The notes under the pieces: model-generated
Database searches by the model: none
What the model saw: only the letters and a program-made list of their open reading frames with translations
What the model was told of the DNA's origin: nothing
NCBI GenBank assembly: GCA_001464035.1
Contig: LNEC01000020.1
Location: 1 to 64,000, forward strand
DNA length: 64,000 bases
Source of the DNA: Bradyrhizobiaceae bacterium Ga0074131
GTDB taxonomy: Bacteria; Pseudomonadota; Alphaproteobacteria; Rhizobiales; Xanthobacteraceae
Reading direction: 5' to 3'
Shown: positions 1-7,669 of the stretch, piece by piece
Position numbering within the stretch: position 1 is the stretch's first letter
Layout: the number at the start of each line of letters is the position of its first letter
Program-made: the position numbers and the translations under genes

Positions 1-136
1 CTCGTGTGCGTGTTTTTTGCACAGTTTTGCACACGAGACCGCGGGTGCAGCGCGCATCCGGCATTCCCTGCTCCCTCTTTTCTTTCGAGGGACAACGAAA
101 CGCAAACCTCGGGCAAATCGTGCCGCGAGAAGGCGG
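1..136. repeat. Dispersed repeat, copy A (3' part; left edge outside window)
   Basis: This stretch is homologous to 30415-30555. Bases 1-9 (CTCGTGTGC) pair perfectly with 29-37 (GCACACGAG). Bases 42-48 pair with 54-60 with one G-U wobble. Bases 59-73 correspond to the 3' arm of a long outer stem seen complete in the other copy; the 5' arm would lie left of the window. The stretch from about 100 to 136 also matches the other copy. An open frame across it encodes nothing recognisable and I read it as non-coding. Confidence 0.7.
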
Positions 137-177
137 ACGCGCATCTGCGTTTGAAATTTTAATCCGGAATGCAACCA

Positions 178-250
178 CGTCATTGCGAGTTCCGCACCGG
201 CCTGAGGGCCGATCTTGGTGGATGATGCAACGACGTGGCTCGCAATGACG
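178..250. repeat. Palindromic intergenic repeat (CATTGCGAG family)
   Basis: CGTCATTGCGAG at 178-189 is a perfect inverted match to CTCGCAATGACG at 239-250. Related copies occur at 5760-5836 and 15037-15122. The element lies just downstream of the tcuB stop codon. Such hairpin repeats are common between genes in Bradyrhizobium-like genomes; a function in mRNA 3'-end stability is possible but not shown. Confidence 0.75.
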
Positions 251-258
251 TTGATGGA

Positions 259-1368
259 TCAAACCGTACCCGCCATCATCCGCCGCTCCCGCGCGTAGCG
301 CACCAGTGCCACGAAACGATAGATGCCGTGCACGAACTTGCCGTAGGGCATGGTGATGAACAGCGCGAACACCACGCCGAGATGCAGTGCCAGCAGCGCC
401 CCCATCGCCGGCGTCTCGCGCAGGAGCAACAGCGCCATGCCGGTCAGACTCGTCATGAACAGCATGACGATGAAGGCGACATCCATGCCCATGCGCGCCT
501 GATCGACCAACGCGGGATCGCGCTTCCATTTTTCCGCCAGCAGGCCCGCGGGGCCGATCAGAAGCCCGACGCCGCCGAGCGTACCGAGCACGACAGGCAG
601 GTCCCACCACGGATAGGGCGCCTCGCGCGCCCAGACGTAATGATACAGCGTCGCCACGGTGGTCGAGGCGAAGCAGAGACCAAAACCGTAAAAGGTGAGA
701 TGGTGATAGATTTTTCGCTGGTCGCTCGGCCGCTCGTCCTCGTTGACGCAGCCGACGCCGCCGCCGTCTAGATAGCGCAACTGTCCGGCGTCCTTGATCG
801 CCTGCCAGAGCGAGGGCGGATCCGCCACCAGGCCGAATGGTTCGCCGATGTCGCGCCAGAAAGCGCGCACGCCCATCACAAGGGCCATGATCGCATAGAG
901 AAACGCCGCACCGAACAGCGCCGCCATCGCATTGTGCGGCATCAATCTGTAGAATGCGCCCGGCCCCGTATGGATACCGAACAGCAGCCGGCGGTCGTTG
1001 AAGGCGGCAAAGCCGAAGATGAACGCCGCGACGCTCAGCGCCGCGATGATGCTGATGGCAAGCCCGTTGCGCGCGAACAGGCCGGAAAAGGCGCGTGGCC
1101 AGGCATAGGCGGCATACGAGTCGGCGCGCGCGATCGCCAGCGTCCTGGGGACGTTGACGTTGAACTCATGCGGCGGCGAGAACTGGCAGTCGGTGTAGCA
1201 GGCGCCGCAGCCGTGGCAGAGATTGGCGAGGTAATTGAGGTCGCCGTCGGAAAACGCGCGGCGCATTTCCATCGCCGGAAACACCGCGCAGAGGCCTTCG
1301 CAGTAGCGGCAGGAATTGCAGACCGTCATCAGCCGGTCGGCTTCCTCGAGAATCCTAGTTCCGTGCAT
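259..1368 (-). CDS. tcuB: Tricarballylate utilization protein TcuB (CitB family)
   Basis: TcuB is a membrane iron-sulfur protein thought to reoxidise the flavin of TcuA and pass electrons to the quinone pool during oxidation of tricarballylate to cis-aconitate. Two four-cysteine clusters are visible: Cys17, 20, 23, 27 and Cys51, 54, 57, 61, each fitting a [4Fe-4S] motif. They are followed by about six hydrophobic membrane segments between residues 95 and 355. The length of 369 aa is near the family norm. It overlaps the end of tcuA by 14 nt, so the two are translationally linked. No tcuC transporter gene lies next to them. Confidence 0.88.
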   Translation of the reverse strand: MHGTRILEEADRLMTVCNSCRYCEGLCAVFPAMEMRRAFSDGDLNYLANLCHGCGACYTDCQFSPPHEFNVNVPRTLAIARADSYAAYAWPRAFSGLFARNGLAISIIAALSVAAFIFGFAAFNDRRLLFGIHTGPGAFYRLMPHNAMAALFGAAFLYAIMALVMGVRAFWRDIGEPFGLVADPPSLWQAIKDAGQLRYLDGGGVGCVNEDERPSDQRKIYHHLTFYGFGLCFASTTVATLYHYVWAREAPYPWWDLPVVLGTLGGVGLLIGPAGLLAEKWKRDPALVDQARMGMDVAFIVMLFMTSLTGMALLLLRETPAMGALLALHLGVVFALFITMPYGKFVHGIYRFVALVRYARERRMMAGTV

Positions 1369-2752
1369 GCCGCGCCGCTTCCCGTCCCGCGATCCGTCCG
1401 AACACGCTGCCGATGGTCATGCCGATGCCGGCGGCGTAGCCCTTGCCGAGCACGTTGCCCGCCATGATCTCGCCGGCGGCGAACATGTTGGCGGCGGGCT
1501 TGCCGTCCTTCATCAGCATGCGCGCCTGCCGGTTCACGCGGGTGCCGAGGTAGGTGAAGGTGATGCCGGGCCGCACCGGATAGGCGTAGTAGGGCGGCGT
1601 CTCGATCTTGCGCGCCCAGTGGGTCTTCGGCGGCGTCAGCCCCTCAGTGCGGCAGTCGTCGAGAATGGTGTGGTCGAAGGTGCCGGGCCGGACCGCGGCG
1701 TTAAAGTCGGCGATGGTTTTTTCCAGCGTGGCCGGATCGAGATCGAACTTGCCGGCGAGTTCGGCGATCGTCGGCGCCTCGATCGGCGGGAACAGCGTCG
1801 GCATGAAGCTGTTGCGCACGCTGGCGTCGAAGATGATGTAGGCGATCTGGTCGGGCTGCGCGGCCACCAGCCGGCCCCAGATGGCGTAGCGCTTCGGCCA
1901 GATATCCTCGCCCTCATCGTAGAATCGGGTGGCGTGTCTGTTGACGACGATGCCGAACACAACCGAGTCGTGTCTGGTGATGATGCCGCCGTCGAATTTC
2001 GGCGCGCGGGCGTCGATCGCCACCGCGTGGCACTGGGTGGGATCGCCGACCTCCTGCACGCCCCTGTCGAGCAGCATCTTCAGGATCGAGCCGCGGTTAT
2101 AGGGCGTGCCGCGGATCAGGAAGTTGTCGGCGGCGTCGCCCCAATACTGCTTCAGCCATTCGATGTTGGCCTCGAAGCCGCCGGCGGCGGCGACCAGGGT
2201 CGCGGCGCGGACGGTGACGTCGGCGTCGCCCTGCTTGAGCGTGGCCGACAGGAACATGCCGTTGTCGATCTCGAGGTCAAGCACTTCGGCGTCGTAGAGG
2301 ATGTCGACGCCGAGCTTTTCGGCGGTGAGATACAGTGCGTTCAGCATCGCCCGGCCGCCGCCGAGGAAGAACGAGTTGGTGCGGCCGAGGCCAAGCGTGC
2401 CGCCCAGCGAGGGCTGCCAGCGCACGCCCTGTTCGGCAATCCAGCCGAGAACGTCCTTGGACTCCGCGATCATGTGCCGCGCAAGCTCCTCATCGGTCTC
2501 GCCGCCGGTGACGCGCTGCAGGTCTTCCCAGAACTCCTGCTCGGTATACGGCCCGGTGAGGATGTCGGTCGCGGCATCATGGGCGCAGCGCATGTTGCGG
2601 GTGTGGCGGGTGTTGCCGCCCCGGTAGAATTTTGGCGCACCCTCCAGCACCAGCACTTCAGCGCCGGTGCGACGCGCGCTGATGGCAGCGCACAGCGCAG
2701 CATTGCCGCCTCCGACCACCAGCACGTCGAATTTTCGGGAAAGGTCGACCAT
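1355..2752 (-). CDS. tcuA: FAD-dependent tricarballylate dehydrogenase TcuA
   Basis: This flavoprotein of the fumarate reductase/succinate dehydrogenase flavoprotein family oxidises tricarballylate to cis-aconitate. The N-terminus carries the dinucleotide-binding motif VVGGGNAALCAA directly after the start, and the C-terminus has the FAD-contacting stretch GEIMAGNVLGKGYAAGIGM. The frame extends upstream to a TTG at 2785 that overlaps the LysR stop, but the ATG at 2752 gives the usual N-terminus (MVDLSRKFDVL) and about 465 aa, close to the characterised Salmonella enzyme, so I prefer it. No strong Shine-Dalgarno is seen. It is followed by tcuB with a 14-nt overlap. Confidence 0.88.
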   Translation of the reverse strand: MVDLSRKFDVLVVGGGNAALCAAISARRTGAEVLVLEGAPKFYRGGNTRHTRNMRCAHDAATDILTGPYTEQEFWEDLQRVTGGETDEELARHMIAESKDVLGWIAEQGVRWQPSLGGTLGLGRTNSFFLGGGRAMLNALYLTAEKLGVDILYDAEVLDLEIDNGMFLSATLKQGDADVTVRAATLVAAAGGFEANIEWLKQYWGDAADNFLIRGTPYNRGSILKMLLDRGVQEVGDPTQCHAVAIDARAPKFDGGIITRHDSVVFGIVVNRHATRFYDEGEDIWPKRYAIWGRLVAAQPDQIAYIIFDASVRNSFMPTLFPPIEAPTIAELAGKFDLDPATLEKTIADFNAAVRPGTFDHTILDDCRTEGLTPPKTHWARKIETPPYYAYPVRPGITFTYLGTRVNRQARMLMKDGKPAANMFAAGEIMAGNVLGKGYAAGIGMTIGSVFGRIAGREAARHARN

Positions 2753-2781
2753 GCGTCTTGTTATTGTTGTTGGCACGGAAA

Positions 2782-3744
2782 TCAAACCCGGCGGCGCCGG
2801 GCTGCTTGTATGGCTTCACGAAGCGGCTCGGGCTTGCGAAGTTCGTCCGGTTTGCCATGGATCGAGGCCTTTAGCCATTGCCGAAACGCCGACAGTTTTG
2901 GCGTATCGGCCCTGGCCTCCGGCGAAACCAGGTAGAAGCCGGCGTCCGACGGCAGCGTGATGTCGAACGGGACCACCAGCCGCCCCTTGGCGATGTCGGC
3001 CTCGACATAGGAGGTCCGGCCCATCGCCACGCCGATCCCGTCGATCGCGGCCTGCAGGGTCATGAAGATCAGGTCGAAGGTGACGCCGGGCTGTTTCGAG
3101 AGGTTGGCCGGCAGGCCGGCGGCCGTGAGCCAGAGCCGCCAATCGTCGTCGTAGCCGGCGCTGGTCTGAAGCAGGACGTGGTCCGCGAGGTCCTCGGGGC
3201 GTCGCAGTGGCCGGTCGCCGGTCAGCAGAGCAGGACTGCAGACCGGGAATAGCTGGTCGGCCATCAGCCAGTCGGCGCGCAGGCCCGGCCATTGGCCGCG
3301 GCCATAGCGGATCGCCGCGTCGACGTCGCCGGATCTGAAATCGATCAGACTGGTCGACGTGGTGATGCGCACGTCAATGCCGGGATGGGCTTCCTGGAAC
3401 GCGGAAAGCTTTGGCAGCAGCCACTTCGCGGCCAGCGAGGCCAGCGTTGAGACCGTCAGCACATGGTCACTGTCGCGGCGCTGAAGCCGGTCGGTGGCCA
3501 GTCTGAGATCGTTGAACGCGGCGCGGACGCCGGGGAGATACTCTCGTGCCTCCGCCGTCAATGTCAGCGCGCGGTTCTGCCGGACGAACAGCTTGATACC
3601 AAGTTCAAGCTCGAGCCGCCGGATCTGATGGCTGATCGCGGTTTGCGTGACGTTCAGCTCCTTGGCTGCAAGGGTGAAGCTCAGGTGCCGGGCCGCCGCC
3701 TCGAAGGCGCGCAACCCGTTGAGGGATGGCAGTCTCGCGGTCAT
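2782..3744 (-). CDS. LysR-family transcriptional regulator (GcvA-like)
   Basis: This is a 320-aa LysR protein with an N-terminal winged helix-turn-helix (residues about 8-67, including AAKELNVTQTAISHQI) and a C-terminal substrate-binding domain. It lies directly upstream of tcuA in the same direction, which fits a role as tricarballylate regulator (TcuR in Salmonella is a LysR protein). It is also divergent from a DUF1127 gene 115 bp away, an arrangement seen for VtlR-type regulators that activate DUF1127 genes. The sequence is of the GcvA/VtlR subtype, so either target is possible. The inverted repeat at 3762-3778 is a candidate binding site. Confidence 0.85.
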   Translation of the reverse strand: MTARLPSLNGLRAFEAAARHLSFTLAAKELNVTQTAISHQIRRLELELGIKLFVRQNRALTLTAEAREYLPGVRAAFNDLRLATDRLQRRDSDHVLTVSTLASLAAKWLLPKLSAFQEAHPGIDVRITTSTSLIDFRSGDVDAAIRYGRGQWPGLRADWLMADQLFPVCSPALLTGDRPLRRPEDLADHVLLQTSAGYDDDWRLWLTAAGLPANLSKQPGVTFDLIFMTLQAAIDGIGVAMGRTSYVEADIAKGRLVVPFDITLPSDAGFYLVSPEARADTPKLSAFRQWLKASIHGKPDELRKPEPLREAIQAARRRRV

Positions 3745-3761
3745 TCCGGAGCATCCAAGTG

Positions 3762-3778
3762 CATGAGTTTAGATCATG
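3762..3778. promoter_or_regulatory. Candidate LysR-type operator between lysR and DUF1127 gene
   Basis: The inverted repeat CATGA-N7-TCATG is centred in the 115-bp divergent intergenic region and has the spacing of a LysR T-N11-A box. It lies 18 bp from the lysR start and 82 bp from the DUF1127 start. Assignment is by position and symmetry only. Confidence 0.4.
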
Positions 3779-3859
3779 TGAAACGGCACAAAGTGTCGTT
3801 TGTCGCAGGTGCCGACCAGGCGCATATATCAGCCAACAGACTAGCTTTAGGAGCTGAAC

Positions 3860-4063
3860 ATGTCCACTTTGACTCATCAATCGATGATAAATAATCATCA
3901 ATCGGGCGTTTTCGCCCGGATTAGCGAAACCCTCCGAATCTGGCACAAGCGCCGGCAGGATCGGCGCCAACTGGCGCAATTATCCGCCCGTGAACTGCAC
4001 GACGTCGGCCTGTCCTGGAGCGACATTGTCTACGAGGCCGAAAAGCCGTTCTGGCGGGCCTGA
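3860..4063 (+). CDS. DUF1127 small protein
   Basis: This 67-aa basic protein has the DUF1127 core at its C-terminal half: a helix rich in Arg (IWHKRRQDRRQLAQLS) followed by ARELHDVGLSWSDI. DUF1127 proteins are small RNA- or regulator-associated proteins; in alphaproteobacteria several are linked to phosphate, small-RNA or LysR (VtlR) regulons. A clear Shine-Dalgarno (AGGAG) precedes the ATG by 7 nt. It is transcribed divergently from the LysR gene and is probably under its control. Exact function is unknown. Confidence 0.85.
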   Translation: MSTLTHQSMINNHQSGVFARISETLRIWHKRRQDRRQLAQLSARELHDVGLSWSDIVYEAEKPFWRA

Positions 4064-4136
4064 AGGCAGCCAGGGTCGGCATCGCCTCCTAAAGGGGATG
4101 CCGGCCGCGCCATTTCAGCGGCAGCGGGAGCCCGCC

Positions 4137-4751
4137 ATGATCGCGCTTCGTTTCAACGACCTCAGGCAACATTCCGATGTGCTGCGATTGCGGACCGGCA
4201 CGTCCGTCACGGTACGTTTTGTTGAACCGCGTGACGCGGAAGCGTTGCAGGCCTACTTCCGGGCGCTCTCGACTCGCTCCCGCTACAATCGCTTCTTCGG
4301 CGCCATGAGCGAGCTGCCGCCGGCGGAGCTCGATCGCTTTGTCCATGTCGGCGAGGCCGATCGCTTCAGCGTGGTCGCAGTCATGACCCTCGACGGCGCC
4401 GAGACCATTGCCGGCGAGGCCCGTTACGCCTTCGACGCCGAGACCGACAGTTTCGAGTTCGGCCTGTCGATTGGCGACCGCTGGCAGGGTCAAGGCGTCG
4501 GCTCGGCGCTGCTCGGCAACCTGGAATGCCGTGTCGCGGCCTTCGGTGCCAGGCGGCTGTTCGGCGATACGCTGCGCTCCAACGACGCCATGACCGGCCT
4601 CGCCCGCAAGTCCGGTTTCGCCTTCACGCATTCACCCGGTGACTGGAAACTGGTGCGCTTCGAAAAATATATCGACGTCGCGCCGCAGGAAATTCCCTGC
4701 GCCAGCTGGCGGCTGGCAGTGCAGCAGATCGCGCTTCACGCCTCGGTTTGA
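4137..4751 (+). CDS. GNAT-family N-acetyltransferase
   Basis: This is a 204-aa protein of the GCN5-related acetyltransferase fold. The acetyl-CoA pyrophosphate-binding loop is visible as GDRWQGQGVGSALL near residue 115, followed by the alpha-helix and the RSNDAMTGLARKSGF segment typical of motif B. The frame is open from 3990, but the ATG at 4137 is preceded by GGGAG at a good distance and starts the recognisable domain. The acceptor substrate cannot be inferred. It stands alone, 73 bp after the DUF1127 gene and before a palindromic repeat. Confidence 0.85.
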   Translation: MIALRFNDLRQHSDVLRLRTGTSVTVRFVEPRDAEALQAYFRALSTRSRYNRFFGAMSELPPAELDRFVHVGEADRFSVVAVMTLDGAETIAGEARYAFDAETDSFEFGLSIGDRWQGQGVGSALLGNLECRVAAFGARRLFGDTLRSNDAMTGLARKSGFAFTHSPGDWKLVRFEKYIDVAPQEIPCASWRLAVQQIALHASV

Positions 4752-4753
4752 GA

Positions 4754-4866
4754 CCCATCCTTCGAGACGCAACGCCTCGCGATGCTGCTCAGGATGAGGC
4801 TTAATTTGTTGAAGCACAACAACCTCATGCTGAGGAGCTAGCGTCGCGAGCGTCTCGAAGCATGGG
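4754..4866. repeat. Palindromic intergenic repeat (CTCGAAGGATG family)
   Basis: The arms at 4754-4770 and 4850-4866 are inverted copies over 17 bp with one mismatch; the inner part repeats CTCA(G/T)GATGAGG-like segments in both orientations. It lies between convergent genes and could fold into a long hairpin. A related element lies at 25012-25104. Confidence 0.75.
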
Positions 4867-4900
4867 CAGCAAGCGACTCACCGATCTCGGATAGTCGATA

Positions 4901-5731
4901 CTAGCTTCCCTTGAACACCGCCTTGCGCTTGTCGATGAAGGCCTGCACCGCCTCGCGGTGATCCGCTGTCGTCGTCAGGCGGACCAGCCGCTCCGCCTCA
5001 TGGTCGCGGGCCGTGGCAAAATCGAACAACAGGGCTTCGTCGAGATTGTCCTTCATGTAGCGCAGCGCTAGCGTCGGGCCTTCCGCCATCGATCGGGCCA
5101 GCGCAAAGGCCGCTTGCTGCAGTTCGGCGTCGGGCACCACGCGGTTGACGAGGCCGATTGCCTCGGCGCGCCGCGCCTCGACCCGGTCGGCGGTGAACAT
5201 CAGCTCGCGTGCCCGCGAGGTGCCGACCAGCCGCGTCAGCAGCCACGCGATGCCGTAGTCGCCGGAGAGCGCCACCCGCAGATAGCCGGTGGAGACGAAC
5301 GCCGATTCCGCCGCGATGCGGATATCGCAGGCCATGGCGAGCGCGAGGCCGGCGCCGACTGCGGGGCCGGGCAGCGCCGCGATGGTTGGCTTGCGCACCG
5401 AAACCAGTGCGCCAGTCAGCAGCCGCTGGCGTTCCTGCAGGTCGGCGACCTTCTCGTCATAGGACATTTCCAGCTTTTTCTTGTCGCGGTGGGTACCCAT
5501 GCCCTTGACGTTGCCGCCGGCGCAGAAGGCGGTCCCGGCGCCGGTGAGCAGCAGCGCGCCCACCTCCGGGTTCTCGCCGCAGGTCTTGATCATGCTGCGC
5601 AGCGCCGGCGTCAGGTCGTCCGACATCGCGTTGCGGACCTCCGGGCGGTTGAGCGTGATGACGGCGACACGGTCGCGAATGACGCACAGCAGTTCATTGG
5701 TGCCGGTGTCGATGGTGATCTCGGCGGTCAT
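4901..5731 (-). CDS. Enoyl-CoA hydratase/isomerase family protein
   Basis: This is a 276-aa crotonase-fold protein. The oxyanion-hole segments are seen in GAGTAFCAGGNVKGM and PGPAVGAGLALAMACDIRI. The usual first catalytic Glu region (PE-x-x-LG) is replaced by STGYLRVALSGDYG, leaving an Asp in the next loop; this pattern resembles isomerase-type crotonases such as PaaG more than canonical hydratases. I chose the ATG at 5731 because a run of five G (GGGGGAAAC) sits just upstream; an upstream ATG at 5743 has no such site. A short-chain dehydrogenase gene lies 128 bp upstream in the same direction. Confidence 0.85.
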   Translation of the reverse strand: MTAEITIDTGTNELLCVIRDRVAVITLNRPEVRNAMSDDLTPALRSMIKTCGENPEVGALLLTGAGTAFCAGGNVKGMGTHRDKKKLEMSYDEKVADLQERQRLLTGALVSVRKPTIAALPGPAVGAGLALAMACDIRIAAESAFVSTGYLRVALSGDYGIAWLLTRLVGTSRARELMFTADRVEARRAEAIGLVNRVVPDAELQQAAFALARSMAEGPTLALRYMKDNLDEALLFDFATARDHEAERLVRLTTTADHREAVQAFIDKRKAVFKGS

Positions 5732-5759
5732 GTTTCCCCCCATTTGTGGTTCGTCTTTT

Positions 5760-5836
5760 CGTCATTGCGAGCGCAGCGAAGCAATCCATTCCTTCTTTAT
5801 GGGGGGAGGCGGATTGCTTCGCTCCGCGCGCAATGA
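5760..5836. repeat. Palindromic intergenic repeat (CATTGCGAG family)
   Basis: The left arm at 5760-5787 (starting CGTCATTGCGAGCG) and the right arm at 5811-5836 are inverted copies sharing the AGCGAAGCAATCC core. It fills the gap between two co-oriented genes. Confidence 0.75.
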
Positions 5837-5859
5837 AGTCGCCAGTTCGTCGCTCGTGT

Positions 5860-6561
5860 TCAAAACTTCTCGACCCAGGGCCGCAATTCCATTTCCCAGG
5901 TCCAGGCGCTGCGCGGCTGCTGCAACACGTTCCAGTAGCTGGAGGCAATCGCGTCGGGATCCAGCATCGAATCCGGCCGGTCGGCAGGCTCGTTGCGCGC
6001 GGCGCTGCGGATGGCGCCGTCGATGACGAAGTGCGCGACATGAATGCCCTGCGGCGACAATTCGCGGGCCATGCTCTGCGCCAGCCCGCGCAGCGCGAAC
6101 TTGCCCATCGCGAACGGCGCCGACTGCGCATAACCCTTGATGCTGGCGGATGCCCCGGTGAACAGGATCGCGCCGTGGGCATTGGGCAGCATCCGCCTGG
6201 CCGCCTGCTGCGCCACCAGAAAGCCGCCGAAGGCGCTGACCGCAATCGCCTGCGCGACGTCGGCGGGCACCAGATCGGCGAAGGCGCCGCGGGCGCGACC
6301 GCTGGCGTTGTAGACGACGATATCGGGCGTCCCTATCTCGCGCTCCACCAGCCCGAACAGGCGCTCGACTTCGTCGGCATCGGTGGCGTCGCAGGCAAAG
6401 GCGCGCGCACCGGTTTCGGTGCAGATGGCGCCGAGTTTTTCGATTTTGCGGGCGGCCAGTGCGACCCGAATGCCCTGTTTGTTGAAAAGCCGAGCCAGCG
6501 ATGCGCTGAGCCCTGCACCGGCGCCGACAATCAGGGCGATCTTGTAGTCCGGCGTTTGCAT
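5860..6561 (-). CDS. SDR-family oxidoreductase with Phe in place of catalytic Tyr
   Basis: This is a 233-aa short-chain dehydrogenase/reductase-like protein. The cofactor motif GAGAGLSASLA lies near residue 13 and the structural motif NASG near 90. The active-site region reads GASASIKGYAQSAPFAMGK: the YxxxK motif is FxxxK, so the Tyr that normally serves as general acid/base is Phe, while Lys and the upstream Ser are present. A Tyr lies seven residues earlier in that stretch but at the wrong spacing. It may be catalytically altered or non-catalytic. It is followed by the crotonase gene and preceded at 37 bp by the broken GST-like gene. Confidence 0.82.
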   Translation of the reverse strand: MQTPDYKIALIVGAGAGLSASLARLFNKQGIRVALAARKIEKLGAICTETGARAFACDATDADEVERLFGLVEREIGTPDIVVYNASGRARGAFADLVPADVAQAIAVSAFGGFLVAQQAARRMLPNAHGAILFTGASASIKGYAQSAPFAMGKFALRGLAQSMARELSPQGIHVAHFVIDGAIRSAARNEPADRPDSMLDPDAIASSYWNVLQQPRSAWTWEMELRPWVEKF

Positions 6562-6597
6562 GGCGAGGCCCTCAAAATTGAGTCGGGGAGTCGGTAT

Positions 6598-7570
6598 CTA
6601 GGCGCGCAATCCGGCCAGGCAACCCGCCGCGGCCAGCACCATATCGAGCGAGCTCTTGTCGGCGACTTCTGAGTATTTGGCGCGCAGCATGCCGAGCGAC
6701 CGCGCATGATATTTTTGCGGCTTCTGGGTCCACACCTTGTCGCCGAGCGTGACGCTGAATTCTTCCTTGGCTTCCCTGAGCGCCGTCTCGTTGGCGAGTG
6801 TCCAGGGCCAAAATTGCTTCCCGACCTGCCTGACCAGGATCGGCATCAGGGTCGGTGCGAGGACCGTCCAGCTCTCGAAAGCGCTTTCCGCTCTCGGCCA
6901 GAGCATGCGGTGGACCCAATCGAGCACATGCGGAGTGTTGCCTTCGATCAATGCGCCGGCGGTGGGGTCGGTCCATAGTTCATAGAACTGGCCCCAGAGG
7001 CCGAAGTCGCCGAACGCCGGCCGCCCGCCGAACAGATAGGGTCGCGTGGCGAGGTGACTGTCCAACAGGTCCAGCATCTCGACAAAGCCGGCCTCGATCT
7101 GCGGCGCGGTTATCTCGCTGGAGCCGACGAACCAGGCCCGGTCGACCATGCGGACGCGCACCTGGGCCGCGAATGCCTCATGCTTCTCCTCGCTGGCGGT
7201 CGGGCCGCGCATCCGCGCGATGCGCCCGGCGGAGGCGCGCTGATCCACGTCGCGCGCCCAGCGGTAGTGAAACATCCATTTGTTGCCCCACTCGTCGCCG
7301 AACTCCTCGATCAGCGCGGAGATGAATCGAAGGCTGCGGATGGATTTTTTCCATCGCATCGATGATCGGGGTGGAATCCTGGATGCCAGTTCCCTCCGGC
7401 GTGATGACCAGCGGAATGATCGGCATTCTGGCGTATTTTTCATACTCCGACTGGTTTGCCGCATTGCGCAAGAGCCATTGATGCGGGATGGACTTGTAGC
7501 GAAAATAGGAGCGGATCTTGACCGAGTAGGGCGACATCTCGGCGCCGATGATGCGGTATCCCTCAGCCAC
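6598..7570 (-). pseudogene. Glutathione S-transferase-like gene with internal frameshift
   Basis: The N-terminal thioredoxin-like domain (SPYSVKIRSYFRYKSIPHQW, then MPIIPLVI and DSTPIIDAMEKIHPQPSIH) is read in one frame from a GTG at 7570 with a GGAGG site upstream. The C-terminal domain (LRFISALIEEFGDEWGNK through to the stop at 6598) is read in another. The switch lies at about 7320-7335. The motif CGATTCATC marks the joint and would be shared by the missing segment, which suggests a slippage deletion of about 23 nt (8+3n). Without the deletion the protein would be about 330 aa. It could also be a sequencing error. Confidence 0.75.
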
Positions 7571-7669
7571 GGGGTGATCCTCCAATTATGTTTGTTGACG
7601 GCGTCATCGCCTGCTTTATCGGTAGATCTATAGCATCCGAGTATCCGGTGGAACGAACAAGAGTCAAAC

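Noticed and set aside
6..248. Open frame of 80 codons at the left edge
   Set aside because: It spans a dispersed repeat and a palindrome, has no domain and no good ribosome site. Treated as a non-coding repeat.
1316..2935. Long plus-strand frame of 539 codons opposite tcuA
   Set aside because: Antisense shadow of a GC-rich gene; composition is Arg/Val/Gly-rich and lacks any domain, whereas tcuA on the other strand is clear.
7320..7360. Programmed frameshift at the A6 run in the GST-like gene
   Set aside because: The N-terminal frame stays family-like past the A run up to PSIH, so the change lies downstream and involves lost codons; slippage at A6 would not explain this.
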